This document shows positions 23,686 through 36,093 of a stretch of 64,000 bases of DNA, in pieces. Location: NCBI GenBank assembly GCA_963678705.1, contig OY783206.1, positions 16,317,807-16,381,806 on the forward strand. The letters run 5' to 3'. The translations under genes and the position numbers were made by a program. Positions within the stretch are counted from its first letter, which is position 1. Each line of letters starts with the position of its first letter. The notes under the pieces are model-generated. The model saw only the letters and a program-made list of their open reading frames with translations. It had not been told where the DNA came from and made no database searches. This DNA is from Panorpa germanica. Lineage: Eukaryota > Arthropoda > Insecta > Mecoptera > Panorpidae.

Positions 23686-24276
23686 TTGCATTTTATTTGC
23701 GATATATACAGCAGACTTGGAGGGGGTAATGGAAAGAGAACAAGATGGGGGGTGCTAATAGGAAGACACTACAAGATATGGACTTTAGCATACGCTGACG
23801 ATATAGTCCTGTTGGCAAAAAGGGAAGGAGAGCTGCAGGAGATGGCTCACCGGCTAGGGAGATATATAGACAGGAAAGGACTAGAGTTAAATGTGGAAAA
23901 GACAAAAATTATGGTATTTAAAAAAGGGGGTGGAAAAAGAAGACATAAAAGGTGGAAATACAAGACAGAGGACATTGAAGAAGTAGAAGAATTCAAATAT
24001 CTGGGCTACACTTTTAAAAAGAACAATGGAGAAGAGGCTCAGATAAGGGAGGTAGCAAAGAAGGCGGAGCTAGCAATGCGACGGGTATGTGGACTAAGGG
24101 AAAAGGTATTTGGGGGGGACATACAAAAGAGAATATGGATGTTTGATAGACTGATAGCCAGTATGATGTTGTATGGACCAGAGGTTTGGGGGTGGAAGGA
24201 GCAAGAAAAGTTGGCAAGAATACAGGTGAGATATATTAAATGGGTACTATGGCTGGACAGGTGCACGCCAGGATAA
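23686..24276 (+). pseudogene. LINE reverse-transcriptase remnant (first copy)
   Basis: Contains the catalytic YADD box and about 150 residues of the thumb region that follow it (KGLELNVEKTKIMVFKKG, EEFKYLGYTF). The part upstream of YADD is in another frame: a phrase reading ADLEGVMERE precedes a single frameshift near 23745. It stops at TAA 24274. The remaining C-terminal coding sequence continues with stops and shifts. Confidence 0.8.
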
Positions 24277-25000
24277 ATGGCTATGGAGGAGCTAAAAAGG
24301 GATAAGATACGAATTAAAACAGGGGAAAGAGCAGTAAAATACGAGGAGAAATTCCACAGAGCGGAAAGAAAAATTTTAAAGTAAATAAGAGAGGATAGCA
24401 TAAAGAATGGGGAAAGGAGGAGGTACAAAAAAGAGAAAATAGTACTTTGAAAGGAATGGAATGGCGATCAAGGAGGCAGAGAGGAGAAGAGAAGAAGGTG
24501 GAAGAGGAGCTAAGGAGAAGGGATAAGGAGATACAACAGCAGGAGAGAATGGGAAAAATAGAAAAAAGTAACTACAATAAAAGATATAAAAGGTTATAAG
24601 AAAATACTGTGCCTCAGTACCTTATAGAAAAAGACATAAAATACGTAAGAAGAATAGCAAGGTTTAGATTGGGAAATGAGGAAAAAGGAAACAGATACTG
24701 GGAAAAGAGTGAGGAAAGAAAGTGTAGAGTGTGCGGAGCGAAGGACGAAACACTGGAGCACATTAAGTTTGAGGGTAAGGAAAAAGTAGCTAGCGAAAGG
24801 AATATTGGCCAGCTATTAAAGGGAGGCAGTGAAGGAAAGAGGTGGATGGCGGAAATAGTAAGAAGGAAAGGAAAAACAGAAGAATAAATAAGTTGGTGGA
24901 GAATAATGTAAATTTAATTGTAAGTTGAAGTATATGAAATGTATTAAGAATGTAGATTGTAAAGCCGAAAGGCGAACAATAAACAATATTTCAGGATTAT
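23694..25000 (+). mobile_element. 5'-truncated LINE (non-LTR retrotransposon) inside unit A
   Basis: Carries the reverse-transcriptase block LAYADDIVLLAKREGELQEM, a following EEFKYLGYTFKKN, VWGWKEQEK and a terminal CCHC-type motif, in broken frames. The 3' UTR ends with a small stem (GCCGAAAGGC) and AATAAACAAT. The corresponding place in unit D (29500-29580) lacks this segment and reads straight from ATATTTTGCATT to ATTTTCAATTTATC, so the LINE is an insertion into an ancestral unit. Confidence 0.8.
24609..24887 (+). pseudogene. LINE C-terminal zinc-knuckle remnant (first copy)
   Basis: Contains CRVCGAKDETLEHIKFEG, the C-x2-C-x7-H-x4-C type motif found at the end of these LINE proteins, preceded by RFRLGNEEKGNRYW. 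The last cysteine is replaced by Gly here, whereas the second copy keeps it. Confidence 0.75.
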
Positions 25001-25076
25001 TTTCTATTTATCAAATAACTTTTATTTATTCACAAATATTAAATACACGTCGCTTTGCGACGGGGCGAAGCGCTAG

Positions 25077-25839
25077 TATATTATAATGTCCCAGGTGTTT
25101 GAATCTATTCTTATATGTTTATATGTTTGGTACTGAATTTTGTATGGCAGCGCGAAAACGGCTCCGGCGATCTTTTTAAAAATTTCCTATTTCGTAGAGA
25201 AAAAAATTCTAAGACTTTTGGCGTCCCCGGATTTTCCCCTGAATTTCCTGGAAACCCGTAATTTTGGAAAAACTGGAAAATTCGAAAAAATACTTTTGCA
25301 AATATCTGACGAACTAGAAAACATAGAAAACTGAAATTTGGTATGTGTATTGAGATTATAATTGTGCACATTTTCCAATAGTTGGAAATTTGAAATTTGA
25401 GTTCAGTAGCGGCGCGAATTTTTGGGTGCAATGTTAGAATAGAGTTAGGACGTTCAAATTTAATATGTAGGCTCGCTGTAGACAGTAATTAATGAAAAAA
25501 AATAAACAGCCCCAAATTTCCAGTGGCGGCGGGAGTTGAGACAGTAAAAGCCAAAAATATTGAAAATGTAGTATTTATAACTTAGGGTATGTATTAAGAC
25601 ACTAATTGCGCATGTTTGCCAATAATTGGATTACCAAAATTTTAATTCAGTAGCGGCGTGATTTTTTGGGGGCAATGTCGTAACAGAGCTAGAACGTTGA
25701 TATTTGGAACGTGGGCCCTATATAGAGTGTCATTAAAGACACACTATAGAAAACTGCAACTTTCCAGAGGCGGCGGGCGCTGGGGGCCAAAGACCAGAAA
25801 TATGAAATATATAGAGATAGGGCTATAGTTTAAAAAATA
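25077..25839 (+). mobile_element. Helitron array unit B (long-type start, truncated)
   Basis: Begins TATATTATAATGTCCCAGG directly after CTAG, without the usual leading TC. It contains the shared TTCTAAGACTTTTGGCGTCC region and four CAGTAGCGGCG modules, and stops abruptly at AAAAAATA where the next 5' end starts. The same truncation point recurs in unit J. Confidence 0.75.
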
Positions 25840-25888
25840 TCCTATATTATAATGTTCCAACTGTTTGAATCTATTTTTATATTCTTAT
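25840..25888 (+). mobile_element. Helitron 5' stub (49 bp)
   Basis: TCCTATATTATAATGTTCC plus about 30 bases, followed at once by another TCCTATATTATAATG. Only the 5' end of a unit is present. Confidence 0.7.
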
Positions 25889-26706
25889 TCCTATATTATA
25901 ATGTTCCAACTGTTTGAATCTATTCTTATATTCTTATATGTTTATATGTTTGGTACTGAATTTTGTATGGCAGCGCGAAAACTTAGAAAAAAATTCTAAG
26001 ACTTTTGGCGTCTTCAGATTTTTCCCTGAATTACCTGGAAACCCGTAATTTTGGAAAAACTGGAAAAAAATTGAGCCCTTTTTTGCTGTATCACTTTTAA
26101 TTCGTAAAAGATAGAAAGTTGAAATTTTGCATGTGTATTAAGGTATTCAAAGCTGACATTTCTCAAAAATTAAAAATTCAAAAATTGACAAAGGGGGGGT
26201 TTAAGAAATTCGGGGGCCCGGTAGGGAACTTTGGAGAAAGTTTATATTCTGGATTTTAGAATAAAATAAGTATAGTATTAAAAAAAAAAATTCAAAATTT
26301 CAAAATTTTATTTGGGGGCTAAAAAAAAATTGTGCTAAAAATTTGAAATTTTGTATATAAGCTAACCTTGGTAACTTATTTACGAATCGAAAAAAAAAAT
26401 CCCAAATTTTGAAAAAAAGTTGGTCCAATAACGAATAAATTGAAAATATTTTATATTTTGTTGAAAAAAATATATTTTTTTAGTCAATTTATATGTGTTA
26501 ATGTATATGTGTGCGAGTTTATTATTTCAATTTAAAAGTAGAGTTAATTATAATATGTAATTACAAATTATTTTATTGGATTCAAATGATACACGCCAAA
26601 AAGAACCTTTGTGACGAGGGTAAACTGTAGTGGAATTTAAATTTTTACATGAAGTTCAAGTTACACACAAAAGACAGACGTCGCTTGCGACGGGGGTAAA
26701 AGCTAG
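25889..26706 (+). mobile_element. Helitron array unit C (short type)
   Basis: Starts TCCTATATTATAATGTTCC and ends with GTCGCTTGCGAC, GGGGGTAAAAG and CTAG (26703-26706). 818 bp. It matches the solitary element at 4381-5116 along its length in opposite orientation. Confidence 0.82.
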
Positions 26707-26769
26707 TCTTACTATTATAATGTTCGTAATGTTCCAATTTAACATGGAAAACTCATAAGAACTCATAGA

Positions 26770-26820
<51 letters not shown>

Positions 26821-29645
26821 TAGCTGTCCCGGCCACGCGTTGCTGTGCCTAACGTAGCGCCATCTATTGAATATTTACTCAATCTAGTCAACAGATTTCG
26901 ATTTACTCAACAGAATATTTACTCAATCTAGTCAACAGATGTCGCCATCATCGTCGCCCGATGTCATATGTCATATACAGATAATTAATAGACAAATAAT
27001 TAGCAATAAGATAAATAAATTGAGATGTAAGGTATCCTATCTTTCAAGTTGGATCAAACTGGACACGGTGTACAAATTTCATTAAAATCGGTTAAGTAGT
27101 TTAGGAGTCCATAGCGGACAACACAGTGACACGTAATTTATATATATTAAGATTTCCGGTAACAAAATCTGTATGGTATCTTCTAAACGGCGCCTACAAA
27201 GTTTTTTAAATTTTGATATTATGTAAATTACGAATTTCTAAGACTTTCTACGTCCCTGAATTTTTCCCTGAATTTCCCTGGAAAAAATTATTCTGGAAAA
27301 ACTGGAAAATTTGAAAAAATACTTTTGCAAATATCTGACGAACTAGAAAAGATAGGAAACTGAAATTTGGTATGTGTATTGAGATCATAATTGTGCACAT
27401 TTGCCAATAGTTGGACATTTGAAATTTAAGTTCAGTAGCGGCGCGAATTTCCGGGGGCAATGTTAGAATAGAGTTAGGACGTTCAAATTTAATATGTATG
27501 CTCGCTGTAGACAGTTATTAATGAAAAAAAATAAACAGCCCCAAATTTCCAGTGGCGGCGGGAGTTGAAACAATAAAAGCCAGAAATATTGAAAAAGAAG
27601 TATTAAAACTTTGGGAATGTATTGAGATACTAATTGCGCATGTTTGCCAATAATTGGATTACAAAAATTTTAATTCAGTAGCGGCGTGATTTTTAGGGGG
27701 CAATGTCGCAACAGAGCTAGAACGTTGATATTTGGAACGTAGGCCTTATATAGAGTGTCATTAAAGACAAACTATAGAAAACTGTAACTTTCCAGAGGCG
27801 GCGGGCGCTGGGGGGCCAAAAACCAGAAATATGAAATATATAGAGATGAAGGGCTATAGTTTAAAAAATATGTTCCTAATATGCAAATAAAATAGATCCC
27901 CGTGCTAAAATTTAACAAACTTGTTCAGTAGCGGAGGTTTGTTGGGGTACTAATGCTAAAATATAAATACAAAACTGAAATTTAGTATGCAGATATAGAT
28001 TGACATTATTATTACGAAAATATAAAAAAGCTACATTTTCTTAAGTGCAACATTAGAGTAGGGGGTGATTAACCGAGTATAAGAACAATATAGAGGTACA
28101 ACGATGATATTTTGCATGTAGAATATTAAATAGAAGCTAAATAGTTCTCTATAAGTCAGATATTCAAATTACATTTAGTAGTAGAATTGGATTGATTTTT
28201 GGTGCGTTTGTTGTGCTGTGAAATCGGACAGGAGTGACAGGTATAGGGGGGAAATAGTTAACAGCCCTAAATATAAAAAAATAAAAAAAGTGAAAAAGTA
28301 GAAACTATGCATGTGCATATTTAACCTTAGTAGCGGCGTGAAATTGGGGAAGTGGAGGCGGGAAAAAGCTTTGCCAAAGAACTCAATTTAGAAATTTCGA
28401 TCGTTTATAAAAGTAGGGGTAGATAAAGGTAGAGAGAGTTGCTACGAGCAAAATAGATTGCAATGCCTAAAATTTGACAATTTTATTTCAGGAGCGGGGA
28501 TTAATGGGGTGACTAATATTATAACGTAAATATAAATACGAAATATAGAATGTAAGATTACAGTACAGTTTTATTCATGTAAATGAATTGCTATAATATC
28601 GAATTAATAGTGCCTGATTGGAAGAGAGTGTGGCTTAGTTCAGTACTAAGTAACGGGGTGTTAGAAGTAGTGGCGATAGATTATAATGGCCCTGAGAGGT
28701 AACCGTGTTTCAGAATATGTGCTTTGGTGCTGAAAGTGTGGGTGGCGGGTATGGGGATTAAATCGAAAGTGCAATAACGGGAAGGAAAAGGCCTAGAGAT
28801 GAGATTATTAGGAGCGAACTGCTAGGCTTTCTTAAAAACATAAATGAATTGATGTAATTAGTAGGTTTACATTGAAATTAGTGAAAATTTTATCAAAGAT
28901 TTATCTTATCGAATAATTATTAAAAAATAATGTACTTCTAAGGATGAAATTTAGTATGCAGGTTGCCAGTATAGTATTAATTTTGAAAACTAATTGTTAA
29001 GAGAATTGTTAGTACGCAGGGGGTGGAAGCGCAGGATAATTTAATGATTGCGTTAACGGGGGGGATAGGAAAGTACCCTAATGAGCGATGATGCTCAGGT
29101 AGCCTGTAGTGTTGCAAGTGGGCGCATTGTGGCAAATATGCAGATGAATACAATTAAAAGTGCAAGAACGATACAGAGCATGGAGCCAAGAGGTGATTGG
29201 TGTTTAGGGGCGGGGCAGTAGACATTGATCAATACTGTGCTTCATTATGGTTAATGAAAATTTTACGCAGCGGGGGCGCTGTGAAAGTATTTTAAGGACC
29301 GACGATGCTCAGGGAAGAAGCGATGCAGAGAGCTAAAAGTAGAAGGCGCTCCATGGCGGAAGTTTAGAGGAATCAAATTAAAAGATCGGAAACGTAAGAA
29401 AGCATGGAGCCAAGAGGTGACGATTGGGGCTTATGGGCGGGGGCACTGGAGACTGGTCAATACAGTGCTTTATAACAGTAAATAAAGGAATTATAACAAA
29501 ATAAGGAAATATAAATTTAAAAAATGATATATTTTTGCGAAAATTACTTAAAAATAATATTTTGCATTATTTTCAATTTATCAAATAACTTTTTTTATTC
29601 ACAAATATTAGATACACGTCGCTTTGCGACGGGGCGAAGCGCTAG
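26707..29645 (+). mobile_element. Helitron array unit D (long type, no LINE)
   Basis: Starts TCTTACTATTATAATGTTCG and ends CGCTTTGCGACGGGGCGAAG then CGCTAG (CTAG 29642-29645). It carries a TA run and a 0.33 kb foreign repeat near its 5' end. It lacks the LINE found in units A and G, so it serves as the empty-site reference. Confidence 0.82.
26819..27151 (+). mobile_element. Repeat inserted at the TA run of unit D
   Basis: Begins ACTAGCTGTCCCGGCCACGC and ends CACAGTGACACGTAATTTA then TATATTAAGAT. This start/end combination is widespread among insect interspersed repeats. It has no coding frame and has probably inserted into the TA microsatellite. I cannot name its class with confidence. Confidence 0.55.
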
Positions 29646-29708
29646 TCTACTTATTATAATGTTCGTAATGTTCCAATTTAACATGAAAAACTCATAAGAA
29701 CTCATAGA

Positions 29709-29793
<85 letters not shown>
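29646..29793 (+). mobile_element. Helitron 5' stub E with TA run
   Basis: TCTACTTATTATAATGTTCG and about 65 bases of the normal 5' region, then a TA microsatellite (29713-29790). No 3' end before the next 5' end begins. Confidence 0.75.
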
Positions 29794-29836
29794 TCATATA
29801 TTATAATGTCCCAGGTGTTTGAATCTATTCTTATCA
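29794..29836 (+). mobile_element. Helitron 5' stub F (43 bp)
   Basis: TCATATATTATAATGTCCC and about 24 bases, then A|TC of unit G. Confidence 0.65.
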
Positions 29837-32800
29837 TCTACCTATTATAATGTTCGTAATGTTCCAATTTAACATGGAAAACCCATAAGAACTCATAGAT
29901 ATTTATATATATAGAGCGATATTTATATATATATCCGGTAACAAAATCGTATATGGTATCTTCTAAACGGCGCCTACAAAGTTCTTCAAATTTTGGTATG
30001 ATGTAAAGGACGAATTTCTAAGACTTTCTACGTCCCTGAATTTTTCCCTGAATTTCCGTGGAAAAACTTATACTGGAAAAACTGGAAAATTCGAAAAAAT
30101 ACTTTTGCTAATATCTGACGAACTAGAAAAGATAGAAAACTGAAATTTGGTGTGTGTATTGAGATCATAATTGTGCACATTTGCCAATAGTTGGAAATTG
30201 GAAATTTAAGTTCAGTAGCGGCGCGAATTTCCGGGGGCAATGTTAGAATAGAGTTAGGACGTTCAAATTTAATATGTAGGCTCGCTGTAGACAGTAATTA
30301 ATGAAAAAAAATAAGCAGCCCCAAATTTCCAGTGGCGGCGGGAGTTGAGACAATAAAAGCCAGAAATATTGAAAAAGAAGTATTAAAACTTTGGATATGT
30401 ATTAAGACATTAATTGTGCATGTTTGCCAATAATTGGATTACCAAAATTTTAATTCAGTAGCGGCGTGATTTTTTAAATTAAAGACACACTATAGAAATT
30501 TGCAACTTTCCAGAGGCGGCGGGCGCTGGGGGCCAGAAACCATATATTTGAAATATATGGCGATGAAAGGCTATAGTTTAGAATATATATTCTTAGATAC
30601 AAATAAAATAGAACCTCGTGCTAAAATTTGACAAACTTGTTCAGTAGCGGTGGTATGTGGGGGGTACTAATGCTAAAATTTAAATACAAAGCTGAAATTT
30701 AGTATGCAGATATAGATTGACAATAACAATAAAAATATAAAGAAACTACATTTTCTTTAGTGTAACATTAGGGCAGAGGTAATAAACTGATAATAAGTAC
30801 GATAAAGAGGTACATATTTGGACTTTAATTCAGTAGCGGAGATATGTGAGAGGCTCTAATGCTAAAATGAACAAAACTGGAAAATTCGAAAAAATACTTT
30901 TGTAAATATCTGACGAACTAGAAAAGATAGATAACTGAAATTTGGTATGTGTATTGAGATCATAATTGTGCACATTTGCCAATAGTTGGAAACTAGAAAC
31001 TTAAGTTCAGTAGCGGCGCGAATTTCTGGGAGCAATGTTGGAATAGAGTAAGGACGTTCAAATTTAATATGTAGGCTCCTTGTGGACAGTAATTAATGAA
31101 GAAAATAAACAGCCCTAAATTTCCAGTGGCGGCGGGAGTTGAGACAATAAAAGCCAAAAATATTGAAAGAGAAGTATTAAAACTTTGGGTATGTATTGAG
31201 ATACTAATTGTGCATGTTTGCCAATAATTGCATTACAAAAATTTTAATTCAGTAACGCCTTGATTTTTAGGGGGCAATGTCGCAACAGAGCTAGAACGTT
31301 GATATTTGGAACGTAGGCCTTATATAGAGTGTCATTAAAGACAAACTATAGAAAACTGTTACTTTCCAGAGGCGGCGGGCGCTGGGGGCTAAAAACCAGA
31401 AATATGAAATATATAGAGATGAAGGGCTATAGTTTAAAAAATATGTTCTTAGATACAAATAAAATACATCCCCGTGCTAAAATTTAACAAACTTGTTCAG
31501 TAGCGGAGGTTTGTGGAGGGTACTAATGCTAAAATATAAATACAAAGCTGAAATTTAATATGCAGATATAGATTGACATATTTATTACGAAAATATAAAA
31601 AAAAACTACATTTTCTTAAGTGCAACATTAGAGTGGGGATTGATATACCGAGTATAAAAACAATATAGAGGTACAACGATGATATTTAGCATGTAGAATA
31701 TTAAATAGAAGCTTAATAGTTCTCTATAAGTCAAATATTCAAATTACATTCAGTAGTAGAATTGGATTGATTTTTGGTGCGTTTGTTGTGCTATGAAATC
31801 AAACAGGAGTGAGAGGTATAGGGGGGAAATAGTTAACAGCCCCAAATATCAAAAAAATAAAAAAAGTTAAAAAATAGAAACTATGCATGTGCATATTTGC
31901 GAAAATGAATTTAACCTTAGTAGCGACGTAAAATTGGGGAAGTTGGGGCGGGAAAAAGCTTTGCCAAAAAACTCAATTTTGAAATTTCGGTCATTTATAA
32001 AAGTAGGGGTAGATAAAGGTAGAGAGCTAAAAATATGACAAAAATTTAACAATTTTATTTCAGGAGCGGGGATTAATGGGAAGACTAATATTATAACGTA
32101 AATATAAATACGAAATATAGAATGTAAGATTACAGTACAGTTTTAATCATGTAAATGAATTGCTGTAATATCGAATTGGTAGTGCCTGATTGGAGGAGAG
32201 TGTGGCGCTGGGGTTCAGTACTAAGTAACGGTGGTGTTAGAAGTAGTGGCGATAGATTTTAATGGCTTTGAGAGGTAACCGTGTTGCAGAATTTATGCTT
32301 TGCTGTTGAAAGTGTGGGTGGCGGGGCATGAGAATTAAATCGAAAGTGCAATAACGGGAAGGAAAAGGCCTTGAGATGAGATTATTAGAAGCGAACTGCT
32401 AGGCTTTCTTAAAAACATAAATGAATTGATGTAATTAGTAGGTTTACATTGAAATTAGTATAAAATTTATTAAAGATTTATCTTATCGAATAATTATTAA
32501 AAAATAATGTACTTCTAAGGATGAAATTTAGTATGCAGGTTGCCAGTAAAGTATTAATTTTGAAAACTAATTGTTAGGAGATTAGTACGCAGGGGGTGGA
32601 AGCGCAGGATTATTTAATGATTGCGCTAAACGGGGGGATAGGAAAGTGCCCTAGTGAGCGATGATGTTTAGGTGGGCTGTAGTGTTGCAAGTGGGCGCAT
32701 TGTGGCAAAGGTGCAGATGAATACAATTAAAAGTGCGAGAACGATACAGAGCATGGAGCCAAGAGGTGATTGATGTTTAGGGGCGGGGCAGTGGACATTG

Positions 32801-33081
32801 TTCAATACTGTGCTTCATTATGGTAAATGATAATTTTACGCAGCGGGGGCGCTGTGAAAGTACTCTAAGGACCGACGATGCTCAGGGAAGAAGCGATGCA
32901 GAGTGCTAAAAGTAGGAGGCGCTTCATAGCAGAAGTTTAGAGGAATCAAATTAAAAGTTCGGAAACGTAAGAGAGCATGGAGTCAAGAGGTGACGATTGG
33001 GGCTTATTGGAGGGGGCACTGGCGACTGGTCAATACAGTGCTTTATTACTGTAAATAAAGGAATTATAACAAAATTATATT

Positions 33082-33549
33082 TTGCATTTTATTTGCGATA
33101 TATACAGCAGACTTGGAGGGGGTAATGGAAAGAGGACAAGATGGGGGGTGCTAATAGGAAGACACTACAAGATATGGACTTTAGTATACGCTGATGATAT
33201 AGTCCTGTTGGCAAAAAGGGAAGGAGAGCTGCAGGAGATGGCTCACTGGCTAGGAAGATATATAGACAGGAAAGGACTAGAGTTAAATGTGGAAAAGACA
33301 AAAATTATGGTATTTAAAAAAGGGGGTGAAAAAAGAAGACATAAAAGGTGGAAATACAAGACAAAGGATATTGAGGAAGTAGAAGAATTTAAATATCTGG
33401 GCTACACTTTTAAAAAGAACAATGGAGAAGAGGCTCAGATAAGGGAGGTAGCAAAGAAGGCGGAGCTAGAAATGCGACGGGTATGGGACTACGGGAAAAG
33501 GTATTTGGGGGGGACATACGAAAGAGAATATGGATGTTTGATAGACTGA
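33082..33549 (+). pseudogene. LINE reverse-transcriptase remnant (second copy)
   Basis: Contains YADDIVLLAKREGELQEM and EEFKYLGYTFKKNNGEEAQI. A base loss near 33483 shifts the frame. The continuation (frame at 33483-33833, with LREKVFGGDIRKRIWMFDRL and VWGWKEQEK) is in a different frame. Confidence 0.8.
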
Positions 33550-33833
33550 TAGCCAGTATGATGTTATATGGAGCTGAGGTTTGGGGGTGGAAGGAGCAAG
33601 AAAAGTTGGAAAGAATACAGGTGAGATATATTAAATGGTTACTAGGGCTGGACAGGTGCACGCTAGGATACATGGCTATGGAGGAGCTAAAATGGGATAA
33701 GATACGAATTAAAACAGGGGAAAGAGCAGTAAAATACGAGGAAAAGAACAGAGCGGAAAGCAAAATTTTAAGGAAAATAAGAGAGGATTGCATAAAGAAT
33801 GGGGGGGAAGGAGGTACAAAGAAGACAAAATAG
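33483..33833 (+). pseudogene. LINE C-terminal region after frameshift (second copy)
   Basis: Continues the thumb region of the preceding remnant (FDRLIASMMLYGAEVWGWKE, YIKWLLGLDRCTLGYMAMEE). It ends at a stop at 33831. The knuckle domain follows in yet another frame. Confidence 0.7.
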
Positions 33834-34007
33834 TACATTGAAAGGAATGGAATGGCGATCGAGGAGGCAGAGAGGAGAAGAGAAGGAGGCGCAAGTGTGG
33901 AAGAGGAGCTAAGGAGAAGGGATAAGAAGATACAACAGCAGGAGAAAATGGGAAAAATAGAAAAAAGTAACTACAATAAAAGATATAAAAGGTTATAAGA
34001 AAATAAT

Positions 34008-34244
34008 GTGCCTCAGTACCTTATAGAAAAAGACATAAAACACATAAGAAGAACAGCAAGGTTTAGATTGGGAAATGAGGAAAAAGGAAACAGATACTGG
34101 GAAAAGAGTGAGGAAAGAAAGTGTAGAGTGTGCGGAGCGAAGGACGAAACACTGGAGCACATTAAGTTTGAGTGTAAGCAAAAAGTAGCTAGCGAAAGGA
34201 ATATTGGCCAGCTATTAAAGGGAGGCAGTGAAGGAAAGAGGTGA
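34008..34244 (+). pseudogene. LINE zinc-knuckle remnant (second copy)
   Basis: Contains CRVCGAKDETLEHIKFEC with all motif residues intact. An in-frame stop (TGA) ends it at 34244, where the first copy reads Trp and continues 14 residues further. Confidence 0.72.
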
Positions 34245-34475
34245 ATGGCGGAAATAGTAAGAAGGAAAGGAAAAACAAAAGGATAAATAAGTTGGTGGAG
34301 AATAATGTAAATTTAATTGTGAGTTGAAGTATATGAAATGTATTAAGAATGTAGATTGTAAAGCCGAAAGGCGAACAATAAACAATATTTCAGGATTATT
34401 TTCTATTTATCAAATAACTTTTATTTATTCACAAATAATAAATACACGTCGCTTTGCGACGGGGCGAAGCGCTAG

Positions 34476-35295
34476 TCATATATTATAATGTCCCAGGTGT
34501 ATATTTATATTCTTATGATCTTATGATCTTATATTCTTATATGTTTATATGTTTGGTTCAAATTTTGTATGGCATCTCGAAAACGGCTCCAGGGAAGTTT
34601 TTGAAAATTTCCTATTTAGTAGAGAAAAAAATTCTAAGACTTTTGGCGTCCCCGGATTTTCCCCTGAATTTTGTGGAAACCCGTAATTTTGGAAAAACTG
34701 GAAAAAAAGTGATCCCTTTTTTGCTGTATTACTTTTAATTCGTAGAAGATAGAAAGTTGAAATTTTGCATGTGTATTGAGCTATTTAATGCTGACATTTC
34801 TCAAAAATTAAAATTTCAAAAATTGAAAAAGGGGGGGTTTAAGAAATTCGGGGGCCCGGTAGGGAACTTTTGAGAAAGTTCATATTCTGGATTCTAGAAT
34901 AATTAAGTATATTATTAATAAAAAAAAATTCAAAATTTCAAAATTTTGTTTGGGGGCACGGGGGGCAGTATTTGCCGAGAGTAAAAATTGTGCTAGAAAG
35001 TTGAAATTTTGTATATAGACTAACCTTGGTAACTTATTTACGAATCAAAAAAAAAAATTCCAAATTTTGAAAAAAAATTGGTCAAATAACGCATAAATTG
35101 AAAATATTTTTTATTTTGATAAAAAAAATATATTTTTTAGTCAATTTATATGTGTCAATGCATTTGTGCGAGTTTATTTATTATTTCAATTTAAAAATAG
35201 AACAGTGAAATATGAAATTTAATTACGAATTATTTTATTGGATTCAAATGATACACCCCAAAAAGACGTCGCATTCCGACGGGGGTAAACTCAAG
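34476..35295 (+). mobile_element. Helitron array unit H (short type)
   Basis: Starts TCATATATTATAATGTCCC. Its 3' hairpin reads CGTCGCATTCCGACG with one changed base, and it ends TCAAG instead of CTAG, so its 3' end is mutated. 820 bp. Confidence 0.78.
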
Positions 35296-36093
35296 TCTAT
35301 TATAATGTCCCAGCTGTATATTTATATTCATATATGTTTGTCTTTATATGTTTGGTTCGAATTTTGTACGGCATCTTGAAAACGGCTCCAGGGAAGTTTT
35401 TAAAAATTTCCTATTTCGTAGAGAGAAAAATTCTAAGACTTTTGGCGTCCCCGGATTTTTCCCTGAATTTCCTGGAATCCCGTAATTTTGGAAAAACTGG
35501 AAAAAAAGTGATCCCTTTTTTGCTGTATTACTTTTAATTTGTATAAGATAGAAAGTTGAAATTTTGCATGTGTATTAAGGTATTCAATGCTGACATTTCT
35601 CAAAAATTAGAAATTCAAAAATTGAAAAGGGGGTGGTTAAAGAAATTCGGGGGCCCGGCAAGGAACTTTGGAGAAAATTCATTTTCTGGATTCTAGAATA
35701 ATTAAGTATATTATTAATAAAAAAAAAATTCAAAATTTTAAAATTTTATTGGGGGGCACAAGGGCAGTATTTGCCGAGAGTAAAAATTGTGCTAGAAAGT
35801 TGAAATTTTGTATATAGGCTAACCTTGGCAACTTATTTACGAATCGAAAAAAAAATCCCAAATTTTGGAAAAAAATTGGTCAAATATCGCATAAATTCAA
35901 AATATTTTTTATTTTGATATAAGAAATGTATTTTCTTAGTCAGTTTGTATGAAAAATTAATTGTTATTAAATGTTAAATCAATATAGGACGAGTTTATTT
36001 ATTATTTCACTTTAAAAATGTAATTAAATTTTGACTTGAAATTCAAGCCACTCACAAAAAACAAACGTCGCTTGCGACGGGGGTAAAAGCTAG
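35296..36093 (+). mobile_element. Helitron array unit I (short type)
   Basis: Starts TCTATTATAATGTCCCAGC and ends GTCGCTTGCGAC, GGGGGTAAAAG and CTAG (36090-36093). 798 bp. Confidence 0.8.

Larger units (their letters stand above)
21197..25076 (+). mobile_element. Helitron array unit A (long type, carries a LINE piece)
   Basis: Starts TCTACTTATTATAATGTTCG after host A. It contains a TA run (21262-21308), about nine GC-rich modules around CAGTAGCGGCG spaced roughly 120-165 bp, then a LINE segment (23694-25000), then the hairpin CGTCGCTTTGCGACG and CTAG at 25073-25076. Confidence 0.8.
33088..34409 (+). mobile_element. 5'-truncated LINE inside unit G (second copy)
   Basis: Very similar to 23694-25000 at both junctions and throughout, including the GCCGAAAGGC stem before AATAAACAAT. 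The identical junctions show that the LINE was carried along when the Helitron copied itself, and did not insert twice. Confidence 0.8.
29837..34475 (+). mobile_element. Helitron array unit G (long type, rearranged, carries a LINE piece)
   Basis: Starts TCTACCTATTATAATGTTCG after A and ends with the long-type hairpin and CTAG (34472-34475). Part of the module series is deleted near 30478. The series restarts near 30872 (AAACTGGAAAATTCG), giving a partial internal duplication. It contains the second copy of the LINE segment at the same position as in unit A. Confidence 0.78.

Noticed and set aside
24039-24428. Minus-strand frames opposite the LINE copies
   Set aside because: Shadows of the reverse-transcriptase frame, rich in Ser/Phe/Leu because of the purine-rich coding strand.
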